In this document: in pieces, positions 16,080-27,316 of the stretch
How positions within the stretch are numbered: the stretch's first letter is position 1
Layout: each line of letters begins with the position of its first letter
From: Gordonia aichiensis NBRC 108223
GTDB taxonomy: Bacteria > Actinomycetota > Actinomycetes > Mycobacteriales > Mycobacteriaceae
Length of the DNA stretch: 64,000 nt
Assembly (NCBI RefSeq): GCF_000332975.1
Contig: NZ_BANR01000003.1
Location: forward strand, 620,001-684,000
Direction of reading: 5' to 3'
Notes under the pieces: model-generated
The model's database searches: none
What the model was told of the DNA's origin: nothing
Seen by the model: the letters and a program-made list of their open reading frames with translations, nothing else
Translations under genes and position numbers: made by a program

Positions 16080-17002
16080 TTGGCGTTCACCACGCCGACG
16101 GCGGGGAGGAAGAAGCACGAGTGGCCCGCATTGCTCGACGTGCCGTAGATCGCAGCGAGGATGGTGCCGCTGCCGGTCTTGACGGGCGCGAGCCGCACAC
16201 CGGAGAGCAGCGGCAGCAAGGCCTTCGTGCGCGGATCTACAGCCGTAAGCTTTTCGAAGCCGCCCTGCAGCGTTGAGGCGTTGAACCACGCAACCTGCAT
16301 CTGCCCGTCGTCTGTGGTTGCGGTCCCGACCGTCGTGGGTACGAACGCGAACGCGGTCTCGCCCTTGTCGACCAGATTGAGCTTCTTGGGCAGCGTGATG
16401 CCCGGAATCAGTGTGAGCAGCGGCGCGAGGGGCTCGACGGCCTTCATCTGCTCGCTCCGGATGGGCCATGGTCCGGGGGCCGCTCCCGCGGCTGCGGTGA
16501 CGATCCCGAGCGGGTTGTCGTCGGTCGGCGTGGCGCAGAAGGGGGCGATGGCCGGTGAGAACGGTTGGATTCCGAGAGTCTTGAGCACCGACTCGATGTC
16601 GGATCCCGCAGCCGGAGTTGCTGTGGCGCTGACCTCGCGTGAGGCCGACGAGCCGCCGAGAGCAACCGACAACGTGTTGAGTTTGCTCTCGATGTCGGCG
16701 GTCGAGAGTTGTCCCAGCGACGACTTCACGGCCTCGGCGGCCTTGAGGGCCAACTGGTCGACGCCGGCTGCTTTGAGTGCCTTGACCGCCTCGGCGAGTT
16801 CGTGGTCGAGGGGGACGCTGCCGAGCGCCTGAGGATCGGGCGCGAGGGTTGTCGGCGCGGTCGGCAGGTCGGGTGCCGCCGATGCGGTCGCGGGAACAAA
16901 CACCATCGCTGCGGCAATCGTTGCGCCCGCGATGCCCGTGCGGACTCGTCGGCGACTGTGCTCGCGGTCCCCGGTCATGGTGCGGCGCGCGGACATCATC
17001 AT
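16076..17002 (-). CDS. Exported conserved protein, paralogue of the next upstream gene
   Basis: An exported protein of about 308 residues. The signal peptide ends near ATASA-APD. The N-terminal half is helical (LDHELAEAVKALKAAGVDQL and following) and carries a proline/alanine linker. The C-terminal domain contains FCATPTDDNPLG, MQVAWFNASTLQGG, SGTILAAIYGT and the terminal CFFLPAVGVV. The same order of motifs occurs in the product of the gene at 17288. The role is unknown. AGGAG precedes a run of three ATG codons, so the start could be one or two codons later. It is coupled to the lipase-like gene by GTGA. Confidence 0.75.
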   Translation of the reverse strand: MMMSARRTMTGDREHSRRRVRTGIAGATIAAAMVFVPATASAAPDLPTAPTTLAPDPQALGSVPLDHELAEAVKALKAAGVDQLALKAAEAVKSSLGQLSTADIESKLNTLSVALGGSSASREVSATATPAAGSDIESVLKTLGIQPFSPAIAPFCATPTDDNPLGIVTAAAGAAPGPWPIRSEQMKAVEPLAPLLTLIPGITLPKKLNLVDKGETAFAFVPTTVGTATTDDGQMQVAWFNASTLQGGFEKLTAVDPRTKALLPLLSGVRLAPVKTGSGTILAAIYGTSSNAGHSCFFLPAVGVVNAK

Positions 17003-17227
17003 GGTTCTCCTCGACACGACAGCCAGACCACGCTGAAACGCGTGGTACTGGTGTGACAGATGTTTCTAGAGTTACAAGAGATCACGGCCAGGGCACGCGC
17101 TGCAAGTTGTGAGTCCGAGCTGTGACGTATGCGCGATCAGCACGCGATCCGTCGGTGGTGCGACGTTGTGAGGATGCATGTGCGTGGTCCCGGCGCGCGG
17201 TCATCTGCCGGTCAGGCGCTGGAAACG

Positions 17228-17263
17228 GCGAAGCCGGGGAGCCTGTGAGCTCCCCGGCTTCGC
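17228..17263. terminator. Strong GC-rich hairpin terminator
   Basis: A perfect 15-bp stem (GCGAAGCCGGGGAGC / GCTCCCCGGCTTCGC) with a 6-nt CTGTGA loop, 25 bp after the stop of the gene at 17288. There is no long U-tract, as is common in actinobacteria. Confidence 0.8.
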
Positions 17264-17287
17264 CGCACGGGTGGGTACCGCGTCCGA

Positions 17288-18118
17288 TCACACGATCGCG
17301 AGTCCGATCGTCGGGATGATGGTGCAGTTGAGCACCTTGCCCTTGGTCTTGGTGGTGACGTCGCCGTAGATGGTCGAGATCACGCGTCCCTTGCCGGTGG
17401 AAGCGATCCCGGTGAACGTGCCCGGGCCGTTGGTGGCGTTGATCAACGCATTGCGCTTGAGCTGAAGCTGCCCGGTGCGGCCGTTGTCGATGTTGACCCA
17501 ACTGACAAGCAGTTTGCGAGCCTGGTTGTTGATCGCGGGGCCGGTGCCGAGGCTGGTGTACACGTAACCGGCCTGGCCTCGCTTGGGTCCGGGGGCGGGC
17601 GCCTTTTGCGGGCCTGCCGTCACCAGGGCGCGGCCGAGCGAATTACCGCCACCGGGCATGCAACCGAAGCCGAGCGTCGGGTAGAGGAACTCCTGGATCT
17701 TCGGAGCATTGGGACCCTGTGGGATCTCCGGTTCTCCGGGTTTCGCTGCCTCGATCCGGGCTACCTGCCGGCGTCCCGGCTCGCCGAGGAAGTCGATGAT
17801 TTTCTGCCAGGTGCCTGCGACCTGCGGGGGGAGTCCCGGCTGATCGGCCATGGCGCGGGCCTGCTGCAGCAGTTCTGCATTCACCTTGCCGTCGGGTCCT
17901 GGGGTGGTGACCGAGCCGATGATCGCGGGCGCGAAAGCTCCGAGGGAGTCCAGCGTGCGTTGGTCGACCTTCGTGGTCTTGGTGGGCGCAGGCGGAGTTG
18001 CTTCGGTAGGCGCTGGCGCCGCGTGCGCGATGCTCGGGGCGGCGAGCGAGGCTGCGACGGCGACCGTTGCTGCGGCCACTGCGATGCGGGCGCGGCTGGT
18101 CAGTGCTGATAGACGCAC
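17288..18118 (-). CDS. Exported conserved protein with N-terminal helical region
   Basis: A 276-residue exported protein, with signal peptide cleavage near SIAHA-APA. A proline/threonine-rich linker is followed by a helical part (residues 50-120). The C-terminal domain has FGCMPGG, KLLVSWVNIDNGRTG, GKGRVISTIYGDV and a final LNCTIIPTIGLA. The spacing of the two cysteines and the IYG motif matches the downstream gene at 16076, so the two are tandem paralogues with a terminator between them. I do not recognise a described function; a cell-envelope role in mycolata is a guess. The GTG start has AGGACACC upstream. Confidence 0.75.
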   Translation of the reverse strand: MRLSALTSRARIAVAAATVAVAASLAAPSIAHAAPAPTEATPPAPTKTTKVDQRTLDSLGAFAPAIIGSVTTPGPDGKVNAELLQQARAMADQPGLPPQVAGTWQKIIDFLGEPGRRQVARIEAAKPGEPEIPQGPNAPKIQEFLYPTLGFGCMPGGGNSLGRALVTAGPQKAPAPGPKRGQAGYVYTSLGTGPAINNQARKLLVSWVNIDNGRTGQLQLKRNALINATNGPGTFTGIASTGKGRVISTIYGDVTTKTKGKVLNCTIIPTIGLAIV

Positions 18119-18165
18119 TTGTCGGTGTCCTGTCGGTTGTCGGTGTATGTATCGGTTTTGTCTCG

Positions 18166-18191
18166 GACACCCGGGACCCTACCCGGGTGTC
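18166..18191. promoter_or_regulatory. Perfect 10-bp inverted repeat in the divergent promoter region
   Basis: GACACCCGGG and CCCGGGTGTC around a 6-nt ACCCTA spacer, 48 bp before the exported-protein start. It is either a dyad operator or a leader hairpin of that gene. Confidence 0.45.
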
Positions 18192-18340
18192 ACCGCTCGG
18201 AAACGCCGGCGCGTCATTCTAAGCCCCGACGATGGGGCGATGTCCAGGGAGCCTAACGCCGAAGTCGAGCAACTCCTGGTGCAGGTGATGTAATTGTTAC
18301 GAATGTGACGTGCGACCAATCATCCGACACTGGTCCGACG

Positions 18341-18361
18341 ACCAGGTGCTGCGCACCTGGT
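18341..18361 (+). promoter_or_regulatory. Short hairpin in the thiB leader
   Basis: ACCAGGTGC and GCACCTGGT pair perfectly around a 3-nt TGC loop, 53 bp before the thiB GTG. No THI-box/TPP riboswitch sequence was recognised here. Confidence 0.4.
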
Positions 18362-18414
18362 TAGATCGACAACAGTTCGATCCACGTCGATTCTCCCGGA
18401 GATGAGGAGCGCTG

Positions 18415-19497
18415 GTGACAGACCAGACCGCACAGTCCAGGCGTGACCGTGAACGTCGCGGTAGCGGCAGGCGAGCGCTGATGCGCACGAGTGCAGTGGC
18501 GGTGACCGTGCTGGCGGTCGGGGCGTCGATGTTGACCGCGTGTGGCGACGACACGTCGTCGAGTTCTGAGGTCACACTGTTGACCCACGATTCGTTCGAC
18601 CTCCCTCAATCGGTGTCCGATGCGTTCACGAAAGAAACCGGCCTGACACTCAAGGTGGTCAAGAACGGGGACGCGGGGCAGCTTGCCTCGACGGTGTCGC
18701 TGACGCCCGGTTCACCCAAGGGCGATGCCGTCTTCGGGATCGACAACACCTTCGCCACCCGGCCGATCGACGCAGGCGCGCTCGAGTCCTACTCCTCGCC
18801 TGCCTTGGCAGGTGGAGCAGACCAGTACGCGGTGCCGGAGTCCCACAACGAGTTGACCGCGGTCGATCGCGGCGATGTCTGCCTCAACGTCGACGACGAG
18901 TGGTACCGGCGCGAGGGCCAGACGCCGCCGAAGAGCCTGCGCGACCTGACCGATCCCACCTACGCCAAGCAGGCGGCGCTCATCGATCCGGGCACGTCGT
19001 CGCCGGGCATGGCGTACCTACTCAGTACCGTCGGAGTCCTCGGCGACAACTGGCAGGACTATTGGCGGCAGGTCTCCGCCGCGGGCGCGACGATCGTGTC
19101 TGGTTGGGAGATCGCCTACAACCAGCTGTTCACGGCGGGGGAGGGCAAGGGCGCCAAACCGATCGTGTTGTCGTACGCGTCGTCGCCCGCGGCGACTCCT
19201 GGCACGAGCGCGCTGCTCGACAGTTGCTTCCGGCAGGTCGAGTACGTTGGCGTGCTCAAGGGGGCTGCGAACACCGCGGGGGCGCGCAAGCTCGTCGACT
19301 TCATGCTGAGTCCCACGGTGCAGAAGGCGCTTCCGTCCGCCATGTACGTGTACCCGGTGCAGAAGGACACGCCGCTGCCCGACGGGTGGGCGCAACGAGC
19401 GCCGATCCCTCAGTCGACGGTGAACCTGCCGCCCGCATACATCGCGCAGAATCGGGAGACGTGGCTCCAGCAATGGCGCAGCGCAGTAGGGCGCTGA
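18415..19497 (+). CDS. thiB: Thiamine-type ABC transporter substrate-binding lipoprotein
   Basis: A 360-residue lipoprotein. A basic N-terminus is followed by a hydrophobic stretch and the lipobox LTAC with lipidated Cys43. The mature part begins SEVTLLTHDSFDLPQSV, then AFTKETGLTLKVVKNGDAG and GDAVFGIDNTFATRPIDAG. This is the characteristic start of ThiB/TbpA thiamine-binding proteins rather than of iron or spermidine binders. It captures thiamine (or a phosphate ester) outside the membrane for the permease encoded next. GAGGAG precedes the GTG by 5 nt. The last 25 bases overlap the permease gene. Confidence 0.85.
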   Translation: MTDQTAQSRRDRERRGSGRRALMRTSAVAVTVLAVGASMLTACGDDTSSSSEVTLLTHDSFDLPQSVSDAFTKETGLTLKVVKNGDAGQLASTVSLTPGSPKGDAVFGIDNTFATRPIDAGALESYSSPALAGGADQYAVPESHNELTAVDRGDVCLNVDDEWYRREGQTPPKSLRDLTDPTYAKQAALIDPGTSSPGMAYLLSTVGVLGDNWQDYWRQVSAAGATIVSGWEIAYNQLFTAGEGKGAKPIVLSYASSPAATPGTSALLDSCFRQVEYVGVLKGAANTAGARKLVDFMLSPTVQKALPSAMYVYPVQKDTPLPDGWAQRAPIPQSTVNLPPAYIAQNRETWLQQWRSAVGR

Positions 19498-21116
19498 CCA
19501 GCAACCGCCTAGGGGGTTGGCTCACCGCGGCGGTGCCGGTGGTGTTCCTCGGCGTGCTGTTCGTGTGGCCGGTGGCCGCACTCGTCTGGCGCGCCGTGGC
19601 GCACACCGGCGACGCGCCAACGGGATCGGCGTCCCTGGGAGAATTGTTCACCCGGACCCACGCGGCTCACCTGCTCGGGACCACCATCGCCCAGGCGGCC
19701 GCGTCGACAGCGTTGGCGCTGGTGGTGGCCGCACCGATCGTCTGGCTGTCGTCCCGACTGCACGGGGCGTCGGCGATGATCCTGAATGCCGTCGTCACCG
19801 TCCCCTTCGTCCTTCCCACGGTGGTTGTCGGCGTCGCGTTCAGAGCGCTGTTCGACGGTCCGCTCGCGTTCGCGCGCATCGGTTCCGGATGGTGGGCGGT
19901 GCTGGCCGCACACGTGTTTCTCAACGTCGCAGTGGTGGTACGTGTCGTCGGGGCCGCGTGGCGGGGCCTCGACACCAGGGTGCTCGACGCGGCACGCACG
20001 TTGGGCGCCGGTCGGTTTCGGGCGTGGCGGAGCGTGATCGCGCCCGCGCTGCTGCCGGCTGTCGGTGCTGCCGCAATGCTGATCTTCTTGTTCTGTTCGA
20101 CGAGTTTCGGCGTGATCATCATCCTGGGAGGTGGCACGCTGCAGACACTGGAAACCGAGATCTACCAACAGGCCATCGGGTACTTCCGGATCCCGGAGGC
20201 GGTGGCGTTGTCACTGCTGCAGATCGTGGTCGTGGTGGTCGCGCTCGTGCTGACACGGGTCGTCACGGCGCACTCGCGGACGAGTGCGACCCGAACACGG
20301 TCACCCCGGCGCCGACGGCTCCGCGGAGGTGCGCGACTGTGGGCCGCTCTCGCATGGATCTGGACGATCGCGATACTGGTCGTTCCGATCGCCGTGCTGG
20401 CCGTACGGTCGGTTCGCCCCGGCCGCGACGGCGCATGGACGCTTGCCGGTTACCGAGCGCTGACCGAACCCGTCAATGGTGTGACACCGCTTGCGACGCT
20501 GCGCTATTCGTTTGTCTCCGCGCTCATCGCGATGGTGATCGCGGTCGTGGTCGGCGTGATGGCGGCGATCGCAGTGCACACCGCGCGGGGCGTGGCGCGG
20601 ACAGGCGGAGCGGTGCTCGCGCTCGTGCCGCTCGGGATCAGTGCTGTGACACTGGGTTTCGGGTATCTCATCGTGCTGTCCGGACTCCCGGCGCGCGTCT
20701 CGTCGTCGCCGCTGATCATTCCCTGCGTGCAAGCGCTGATCGCCATCCCGGTCGTGATCGGGATCGTCGTCCCCGCGCTCGACGCCGTTCCCGACCGTGC
20801 GCGTGCCGCCGCAGCAACGCTGGGAGCGGGGCCGGTGCGGGTGCTATGGACGATCGACCTCCCCGCGGTCGGTCGATCGTTGGCTGCGGCAGGTGGCTTC
20901 GCGTTCGTGATGGCGCTCGGCGAGTTCGGCGCGACGAGCTTTCTTGCGCGCGCCGACACCACGACGTTGCCCGTGCTGATCGGCTCCGCGTTGAACCGGC
21001 CCGGCGCAACACAATTGGCGACGGCGATGGCTGCGTCGATGGTGCTGGTTGTCGTGACGGCGGTCGCGATGCTCCTCGTGGAAGTGCTGCGTCCACGATC
21101 GGAGGTGCTCGGCTGA
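19473..21116 (+). CDS. thiP: Thiamine-type ABC transporter permease, fused double unit
   Basis: A 547-residue permease with two BPD-transport domains in one chain, as in ThiP/FbpB-type systems. Each half has an EAA-like loop (RVLDAARTLGAGRFRAWRSV near residue 170 and RARAAAATLGAGPVRVLWTI near 450). About twelve hydrophobic segments are visible. An arginine-rich linker joins the halves (residues about 270-285). It moves the ligand delivered by the upstream lipoprotein across the membrane, powered by the next gene. The ATG lies within the lipoprotein gene's end; the stop overlaps the ATPase start as TGATG. Confidence 0.85.
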   Translation: MAQRSRALTSNRLGGWLTAAVPVVFLGVLFVWPVAALVWRAVAHTGDAPTGSASLGELFTRTHAAHLLGTTIAQAAASTALALVVAAPIVWLSSRLHGASAMILNAVVTVPFVLPTVVVGVAFRALFDGPLAFARIGSGWWAVLAAHVFLNVAVVVRVVGAAWRGLDTRVLDAARTLGAGRFRAWRSVIAPALLPAVGAAAMLIFLFCSTSFGVIIILGGGTLQTLETEIYQQAIGYFRIPEAVALSLLQIVVVVVALVLTRVVTAHSRTSATRTRSPRRRRLRGGARLWAALAWIWTIAILVVPIAVLAVRSVRPGRDGAWTLAGYRALTEPVNGVTPLATLRYSFVSALIAMVIAVVVGVMAAIAVHTARGVARTGGAVLALVPLGISAVTLGFGYLIVLSGLPARVSSSPLIIPCVQALIAIPVVIGIVVPALDAVPDRARAAAATLGAGPVRVLWTIDLPAVGRSLAAAGGFAFVMALGEFGATSFLARADTTTLPVLIGSALNRPGATQLATAMAASMVLVVVTAVAMLLVEVLRPRSEVLG

Positions 21117-22165
21117 TGCTCGAACTCGAGGGAGTGCGCATTTCGTACGGGTCGCACACGGTCGTCGACGACCTCGACTGGAGCGTCGGGGCCGACGGAC
21201 TCGTGACCGCGCTGCTGGGACCGTCGGGCTGTGGAAAGTCGACGCTGATCCGCGCCATCGCAGGACTCGAAGACGTCGAGCGCGGCAGCATCCGCCTCGA
21301 CGGGAACGATCTGGTGGCTGTGCCCGCCCACCGGAGGGACTTCGGCGTCGTATTCCAGGACGGTCAGCTGTTCGGCGGCCGAAGCGTCGGCGCGAACGTC
21401 GCATACGGCCTCAAGGCCAGGCGCATGCGCAAGGCGCGGATCGCCGAGCGTGTGACCGAGATGCTCGAACTCGTGCAGTTGCCGGGATTCGAGCGACGTC
21501 CGGTCGACGAGCTCTCCGGCGGGCAGGCGCAACGTGTGGCGCTGGCACGCGCGCTGGCGCCACACCCGCGTCTACTGCTGCTCGACGAACCGCTTGCATC
21601 GCTGGACCGCAGATTGCGCGACGAACTCGCACTGGACATCGGACGCGCAGTGCGCGCGACCGACACGCCGACGATCCTCGTCACGCACGACCACACCGAG
21701 GCGGCACTCGTCGCCGACGCCATCTCGGTGATGAGGTCGGGCGACATCGTCCAGACGAGTTCCCCCGCGCGCCTGTGGAAACGGCCGGTCGACGAATGGA
21801 CCGCCCGGTTCCTCGGCTGTACGACGGTGCTGTCGGCTCAGCGTGACGACGGTGTCGTCACCACTCCGCTCGGCGTCGTGGACGCCGGTGCTCTCGGCGT
21901 CGGGGATGACCGCGAGCCACGCGAACTCGGCCTGCGCGCAGAATCGGTCTATGCGAAACCGATTGCAGCCGCGGAGTATCGGGCACGTGACCGGCCTGCT
22001 GCAGAGGGAGAGGTTGTGGCCGTCGCCGACCTCCCGGCCGGTCAGCGTGTCCGGGTTTCGACGCCGGTGGGGGAGATCGACGCGGTGTCCGAGGGGGACG
22101 TGCGAGTCGGCGACACCGTCGTGCTGCGGTTGCGTCCCGAGCACATCGCAGTGGTCGGTCCGTGA
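21116..22165 (+). CDS. ABC transporter ATP-binding protein of the thiamine-type importer
   Basis: A 349-residue ATPase. The Walker A motif GPSGCGKST is near residue 35, the Q-loop VVFQDGQLF near 80, the signature LSGGQAQR near 130 and Walker [13 protein letters not shown] near 152; the H-loop is ILVTHDH. A C-terminal regulatory extension of about 120 residues (TOBE-like, ending [11 protein letters not shown]) follows. It energises the permease in the same operon. Its start shares one base with the permease stop, and its own stop overlaps the Nudix gene (GTGA), so four genes are read as one unit. Confidence 0.88.
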   Translation: MLELEGVRISYGSHTVVDDLDWSVGADGLVTALLGPSGCGKSTLIRAIAGLEDVERGSIRLDGNDLVAVPAHRRDFGVVFQDGQLFGGRSVGANVAYGLKARRMRKARIAERVTEMLELVQLPGFERRPVDELSGGQAQRVALARALAPHPRLLLLDEPLASLDRRLRDELALDIGRAVRATDTPTILVTHDHTEAALVADAISVMRSGDIVQTSSPARLWKRPVDEWTARFLGCTTVLSAQRDDGVVTTPLGVVDAGALGVGDDREPRELGLRAESVYAKPIAAAEYRARDRPAAEGEVVAVADLPAGQRVRVSTPVGEIDAVSEGDVRVGDTVVLRLRPEHIAVVGP

Positions 22166-22575
22166 GCGGGCGAATGGTCGTCGCAGGCGCCGTCACCTCG
22201 GCCGACGGCCGACTCCTGCTGGCACAGCGGCGGTACCCACCCGAGGTCGCGGGACTGTGGGAACTTCCGGGCGGCAAGGTCGAAGAGGGCGAGGACCCGG
22301 CTCAAGCCCTGCGGCGTGAGCTACGTGAAGAACTCGACGTCGATGTCGAGGTCGGTACACGCCTGGAGCGCTCGGTCGAACTCGCGCACGACCTGACCCT
22401 CGTCGCGCTGTGGGCACGAATCGTCGGCGGGGAGCCACGAGCCGTCGAACACTCCCGTCTGCGCTGGGTCACCGTCGACGAACTCGACGAGATGGCCGCG
22501 TCGGGCGCGATCGTGCCCGCCGACACGGTGTGGCTGCCGGAACTGTCGCTGAGGATCTCGGGCGGAGCACACTGA
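22162..22575 (+). CDS. mutT: (8-oxo-)dGTP diphosphatase, MutT-type Nudix hydrolase
   Basis: A 137-residue Nudix protein. The Nudix box spans residues 38-60 ([17 protein letters not shown], then REELDV), with the metal-binding REL-EE core intact and Asp replacing the glycine of the last G-U pair. LWELPGGK before the box and AQRRYPP are typical of MutT, so it probably sanitises 8-oxo-dGTP. The GTG start overlaps the ABC ATPase stop. Coupling a housecleaning Nudix to a thiamine importer is notable: some MutT-like Nudix enzymes degrade toxic thiamine pyrophosphate analogues, an alternative role here (inference). Confidence 0.8.
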   Translation: MSGRMVVAGAVTSADGRLLLAQRRYPPEVAGLWELPGGKVEEGEDPAQALRRELREELDVDVEVGTRLERSVELAHDLTLVALWARIVGGEPRAVEHSRLRWVTVDELDEMAASGAIVPADTVWLPELSLRISGGAH

Positions 22576-22746
22576 TCCGCTCAAGCGCGCACGACGTTTG
22601 ATCACAGTTCGGTCATCAACCCGTGCAACCCGCCGCCCGGCGGTTTACAGTCGTACACCGAACAACGGGGGCGGTGATGGTGAGTGCCCGGTCGCGCTGG
22701 GCGACATGAACCAAATCGGTTGTGGCAGAGGAATTGAGGGGGAGCT

Positions 22747-24177
22747 GTGTCGTACTGGCGTGTGTTTCGTTCCGGTGGTGGCGGGAGGCGGCGGGCCATT
22801 GCGACCGTCGGTTGCGTCGTGGCGATCGGGGTGGCAGGGGTGTTCGGAACAGGAGGCGTCGTCGATGCCGGACGTGCTGCAGCGGCCCCGCTCGGGTCGT
22901 CGGGCAGTGGTTCGACCGGATCGTCGGACGGCACCGACACCTTCTATCGACCGCCCGCCGGCCCGCTGCCCGATGCAGGGACACTGTTACGTACGCAGTC
23001 GATGTCGACGTTCGTCACCGTCCCCAATCGAGCCGGGAGGATCCCGGCGTCGGCGACCAAGATCATGTACGTGTCGACCAACGGTCTCGGCAAGAAGGTT
23101 GCCGTCAGTGGCTACTACCTCCAGCCGTCGCGGCCCTGGACAGGGCCGGGCTCGCGGCCACTGGTCTCCTACGGGCCGGGTGCGCACGGGATGGGGGACC
23201 AGTGTGCGCCCTCGCGGCTCGTCTCCGCACCGAATCTGGCGTTCCCCGGCGGTCCGATGGCCGAGATCGAAGCGCTGATCACCTACAACCTGCTCTCGCG
23301 GGGATACGGCGTGGTGAGTACGGACTACATCGGACTCGGCACACCGGGTGATCACACCTTCGCGATGCGCGTGGACCAGGGCGACGCGGTGATCGACGCA
23401 GCGCGCGCTGCACTGCAGTTGCCGGGCGTGAACCCGCACACGAAGGTCGCGCTCGCCGGGTACTCACAGGGTGGCGCTGCGACCGCCGCCGCTGCGGAAC
23501 TGATCGACCGCTACGCTCCCGAGCTCGCCAGGCAGGTTGTCGGGATCTACGCGGGCGGCGCGCCGACGGATCTGCGCAGCCTGCTCAATCATCTCGACGG
23601 CCAGCGCCTCGGCGGTACGATCGGGTGGGCGATCGACGGTGCGATGGCGTTGTATCCCGATATGGCGCAAAAGATTCCGCCGCTACTCAACCCGGAGGGT
23701 AAGCGAATCGCGAATCTTGTTCGCGGCCAATGTATCCTGGCGACAACCGCACTCGGTTCCCCGAAGTCGAGCACCTGGACGGTCAGTGGCAAGACGATTG
23801 GCGAGATCATCGACTCCACCCCAGCGCTGGCCGAACGCGTCAACGAACAGAAGGTCGGCATGAGCAAGCCGACCGACATCCCGATTCTGCTGTCCAGCAA
23901 CCCTGTTGACCCGACGGTACCCATCTCGCAGGGCCAGAACCTGTTCGCCGAGTGGTGCGGCAAACAGCCGAGGTCGCTCGAGTACCGCACGATCACCTTC
24001 CCGGTGCTCGGTGGAACAGCCATGGGTCATATCGCGGGCGGTGTCGCCGGATACAACGAGGCCTACGACTGGCTGGCGGACAGGTTCGCGGGCAAGGCCC
24101 CCGCGAGTGGATGTGTCAGGAAGGCCCAGTCGAACGGACTGACGACGGGATCTGCGGGTTCGTCCGGGTCATCCTGA
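22747..24177 (+). CDS. Secreted LIP-family triacylglycerol lipase
   Basis: A 476-residue secreted lipase of the Candida antarctica lipase A-like LIP family (Pfam LIP). A long signal sequence ends near GRAAAAP (residue 48), then a Gly/Ser linker. The core shows YGPGAHGMGDQCAPS, GYGVVSTDYIGLGTPGDHTF and the nucleophile elbow GYS240QGG. A late SNPVDPTVP supplies the acid and TAMGHIAGGVAGYNEAYDWL the histidine. A Ser/Gly-rich tail closes the protein. Unlike the homologue at 15 kb its serine is intact. It hydrolyses extracellular acylglycerols. The GTG start was kept although the SD (GAGGGGGAGCT) overlaps it closely. Confidence 0.88.
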   Translation: MSYWRVFRSGGGGRRRAIATVGCVVAIGVAGVFGTGGVVDAGRAAAAPLGSSGSGSTGSSDGTDTFYRPPAGPLPDAGTLLRTQSMSTFVTVPNRAGRIPASATKIMYVSTNGLGKKVAVSGYYLQPSRPWTGPGSRPLVSYGPGAHGMGDQCAPSRLVSAPNLAFPGGPMAEIEALITYNLLSRGYGVVSTDYIGLGTPGDHTFAMRVDQGDAVIDAARAALQLPGVNPHTKVALAGYSQGGAATAAAAELIDRYAPELARQVVGIYAGGAPTDLRSLLNHLDGQRLGGTIGWAIDGAMALYPDMAQKIPPLLNPEGKRIANLVRGQCILATTALGSPKSSTWTVSGKTIGEIIDSTPALAERVNEQKVGMSKPTDIPILLSSNPVDPTVPISQGQNLFAEWCGKQPRSLEYRTITFPVLGGTAMGHIAGGVAGYNEAYDWLADRFAGKAPASGCVRKAQSNGLTTGSAGSSGSS

Positions 24178-24230
24178 CAACGCCGGACGGGCCCGCGAAA
24201 ATGTTCGCGCGATCGCGACACGGTGCGGAG

Positions 24231-24236
24231 TAGGTT
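24231..24236 (+). promoter_or_regulatory. Leaderless -10 (TAGGTT) of the EamA gene
   Basis: Eight nt separate the hexamer from the GTG start; no SD is present. Confidence 0.4.
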
Positions 24237-24244
24237 CGGCGGCT

Positions 24245-25141
24245 GTGACAGCACGGCGACGCCAAGAACAGAGCGGGGCAGATCGGGCCACCTCCACGCG
24301 TGACGCGCGCTGGCTGGCTCCCGCGCTGATGCTCGTCGGCGGCACGTCGATGTATCTCGGCGCGGCGATCGCGATCGATCTCTTCGATGCGGTATCGCCC
24401 GCCGGCGTCGCGTGGTTGCGAATCGCCGGTGCCGGACTCGTGCTCGCGGTGGTGGTGCGGCCCGGTCGCGACGCCTGGCGGTGGCACCGGCTGCGCCTGG
24501 CCGGGCTGTTCGGTCTGATGACCGCGGCCATGAACATCGCCTTCTACCTCGCGCTCGACCACCTGCCCCTCGGTACGACCGTCGCGCTGGAGTTCCTCGG
24601 GCCGATCGTCGTCGCCGCCGTCGGTTCACGCACCGGGCGCGACGTGGTGGCGTTGCTGGCAGCCGTGGTCGGCGTCGTACTCATCGTCGACGTGCACTGG
24701 GCGGGCAGCGTGATCGGCGTCGTCCTCGCCCTCACCGCGGCGGCATGCTGGGCGGGCTACATCCTGCTGGGGCGTCGGGTAGCCGTGCGCGGAGCCGGGA
24801 TCGAGGATCTGACAACGGGTTTCGTCGTCGCCGCGATTGTGACGTCGCCGTTGGCGCTGACCATCGGCACGGCCGTCCACGCGGGAGAGGGTCTGTGGTC
24901 GCTCATCGGACTCGGCCTCGGGCTCGGCGTGCTCTCGACTGCTGTTCCGTACGCGCTCGACCAGGTGATCCTTCGCTCGGTGGGGCCTGCGAGGTTTGCC
25001 GTGCTGTTGGCGCTACTGCCGGTGACCGCCGCTGTGGTCGGTGTCGTTGCGCTACGTCAGGTGCCCGCGGTCACCGAGGTGATCGGCATCCTCGCCGTCG
25101 CCGGGGCGATCGTGGTGCAGGCGAGCGGCAGGTCGCGGTGA
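24245..25141 (+). CDS. EamA/DMT-family exporter (RhtA-like)
   Basis: A 298-residue protein with about ten membrane helices formed by two EamA repeats. The first carries GTSMYLGAAIAIDLFDAVSPAGVAWLRI and NIAFYLALDHLPLGTTVALEFLGPI (in pieces). The second contains ACWAGYILLGRR, GLGLGVLSTAVPYALDQVIL and PVTAAVVGVVALRQVP. The pattern is close to RhtA-type threonine/homoserine or amino-acid exporters. The substrate is not certain. It stands alone downstream of the lipase gene. Confidence 0.85.
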   Translation: MTARRRQEQSGADRATSTRDARWLAPALMLVGGTSMYLGAAIAIDLFDAVSPAGVAWLRIAGAGLVLAVVVRPGRDAWRWHRLRLAGLFGLMTAAMNIAFYLALDHLPLGTTVALEFLGPIVVAAVGSRTGRDVVALLAAVVGVVLIVDVHWAGSVIGVVLALTAAACWAGYILLGRRVAVRGAGIEDLTTGFVVAAIVTSPLALTIGTAVHAGEGLWSLIGLGLGLGVLSTAVPYALDQVILRSVGPARFAVLLALLPVTAAVVGVVALRQVPAVTEVIGILAVAGAIVVQASGRSR

Positions 25142-25306
25142 GACGGCACCGATGGGTGGTGTCGACGCACGTCGGACCCGCTTGTTGCCGTGTGATCGCG
25201 CTCTCATCCTCCGAGCAGATACCCTGTTGAGCGTCGTAGAGTCCACATCCGGTGCCCGAAACCGGATCGCCGACGGCCCGCGCATGCCTTCGGGACGTCG
25301 AAAAAG

Positions 25307-27232
<1,926 letters not shown>

Positions 27233-27316
27233 TCGACCTCGTGGGTGTCGGGGTTGATGCCGGCGTAGGCGTCGGTACGCGATGGTGGGGGTGAGTGGGT
27301 GACCGGCAGGAGGCCG

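Noticed and set aside
18119-18414. TPP riboswitch upstream of the thiamine-type importer
   Set aside because: The expected CTGAGA / ACC / GAACCTGAT-like core is not present on the plus strand.
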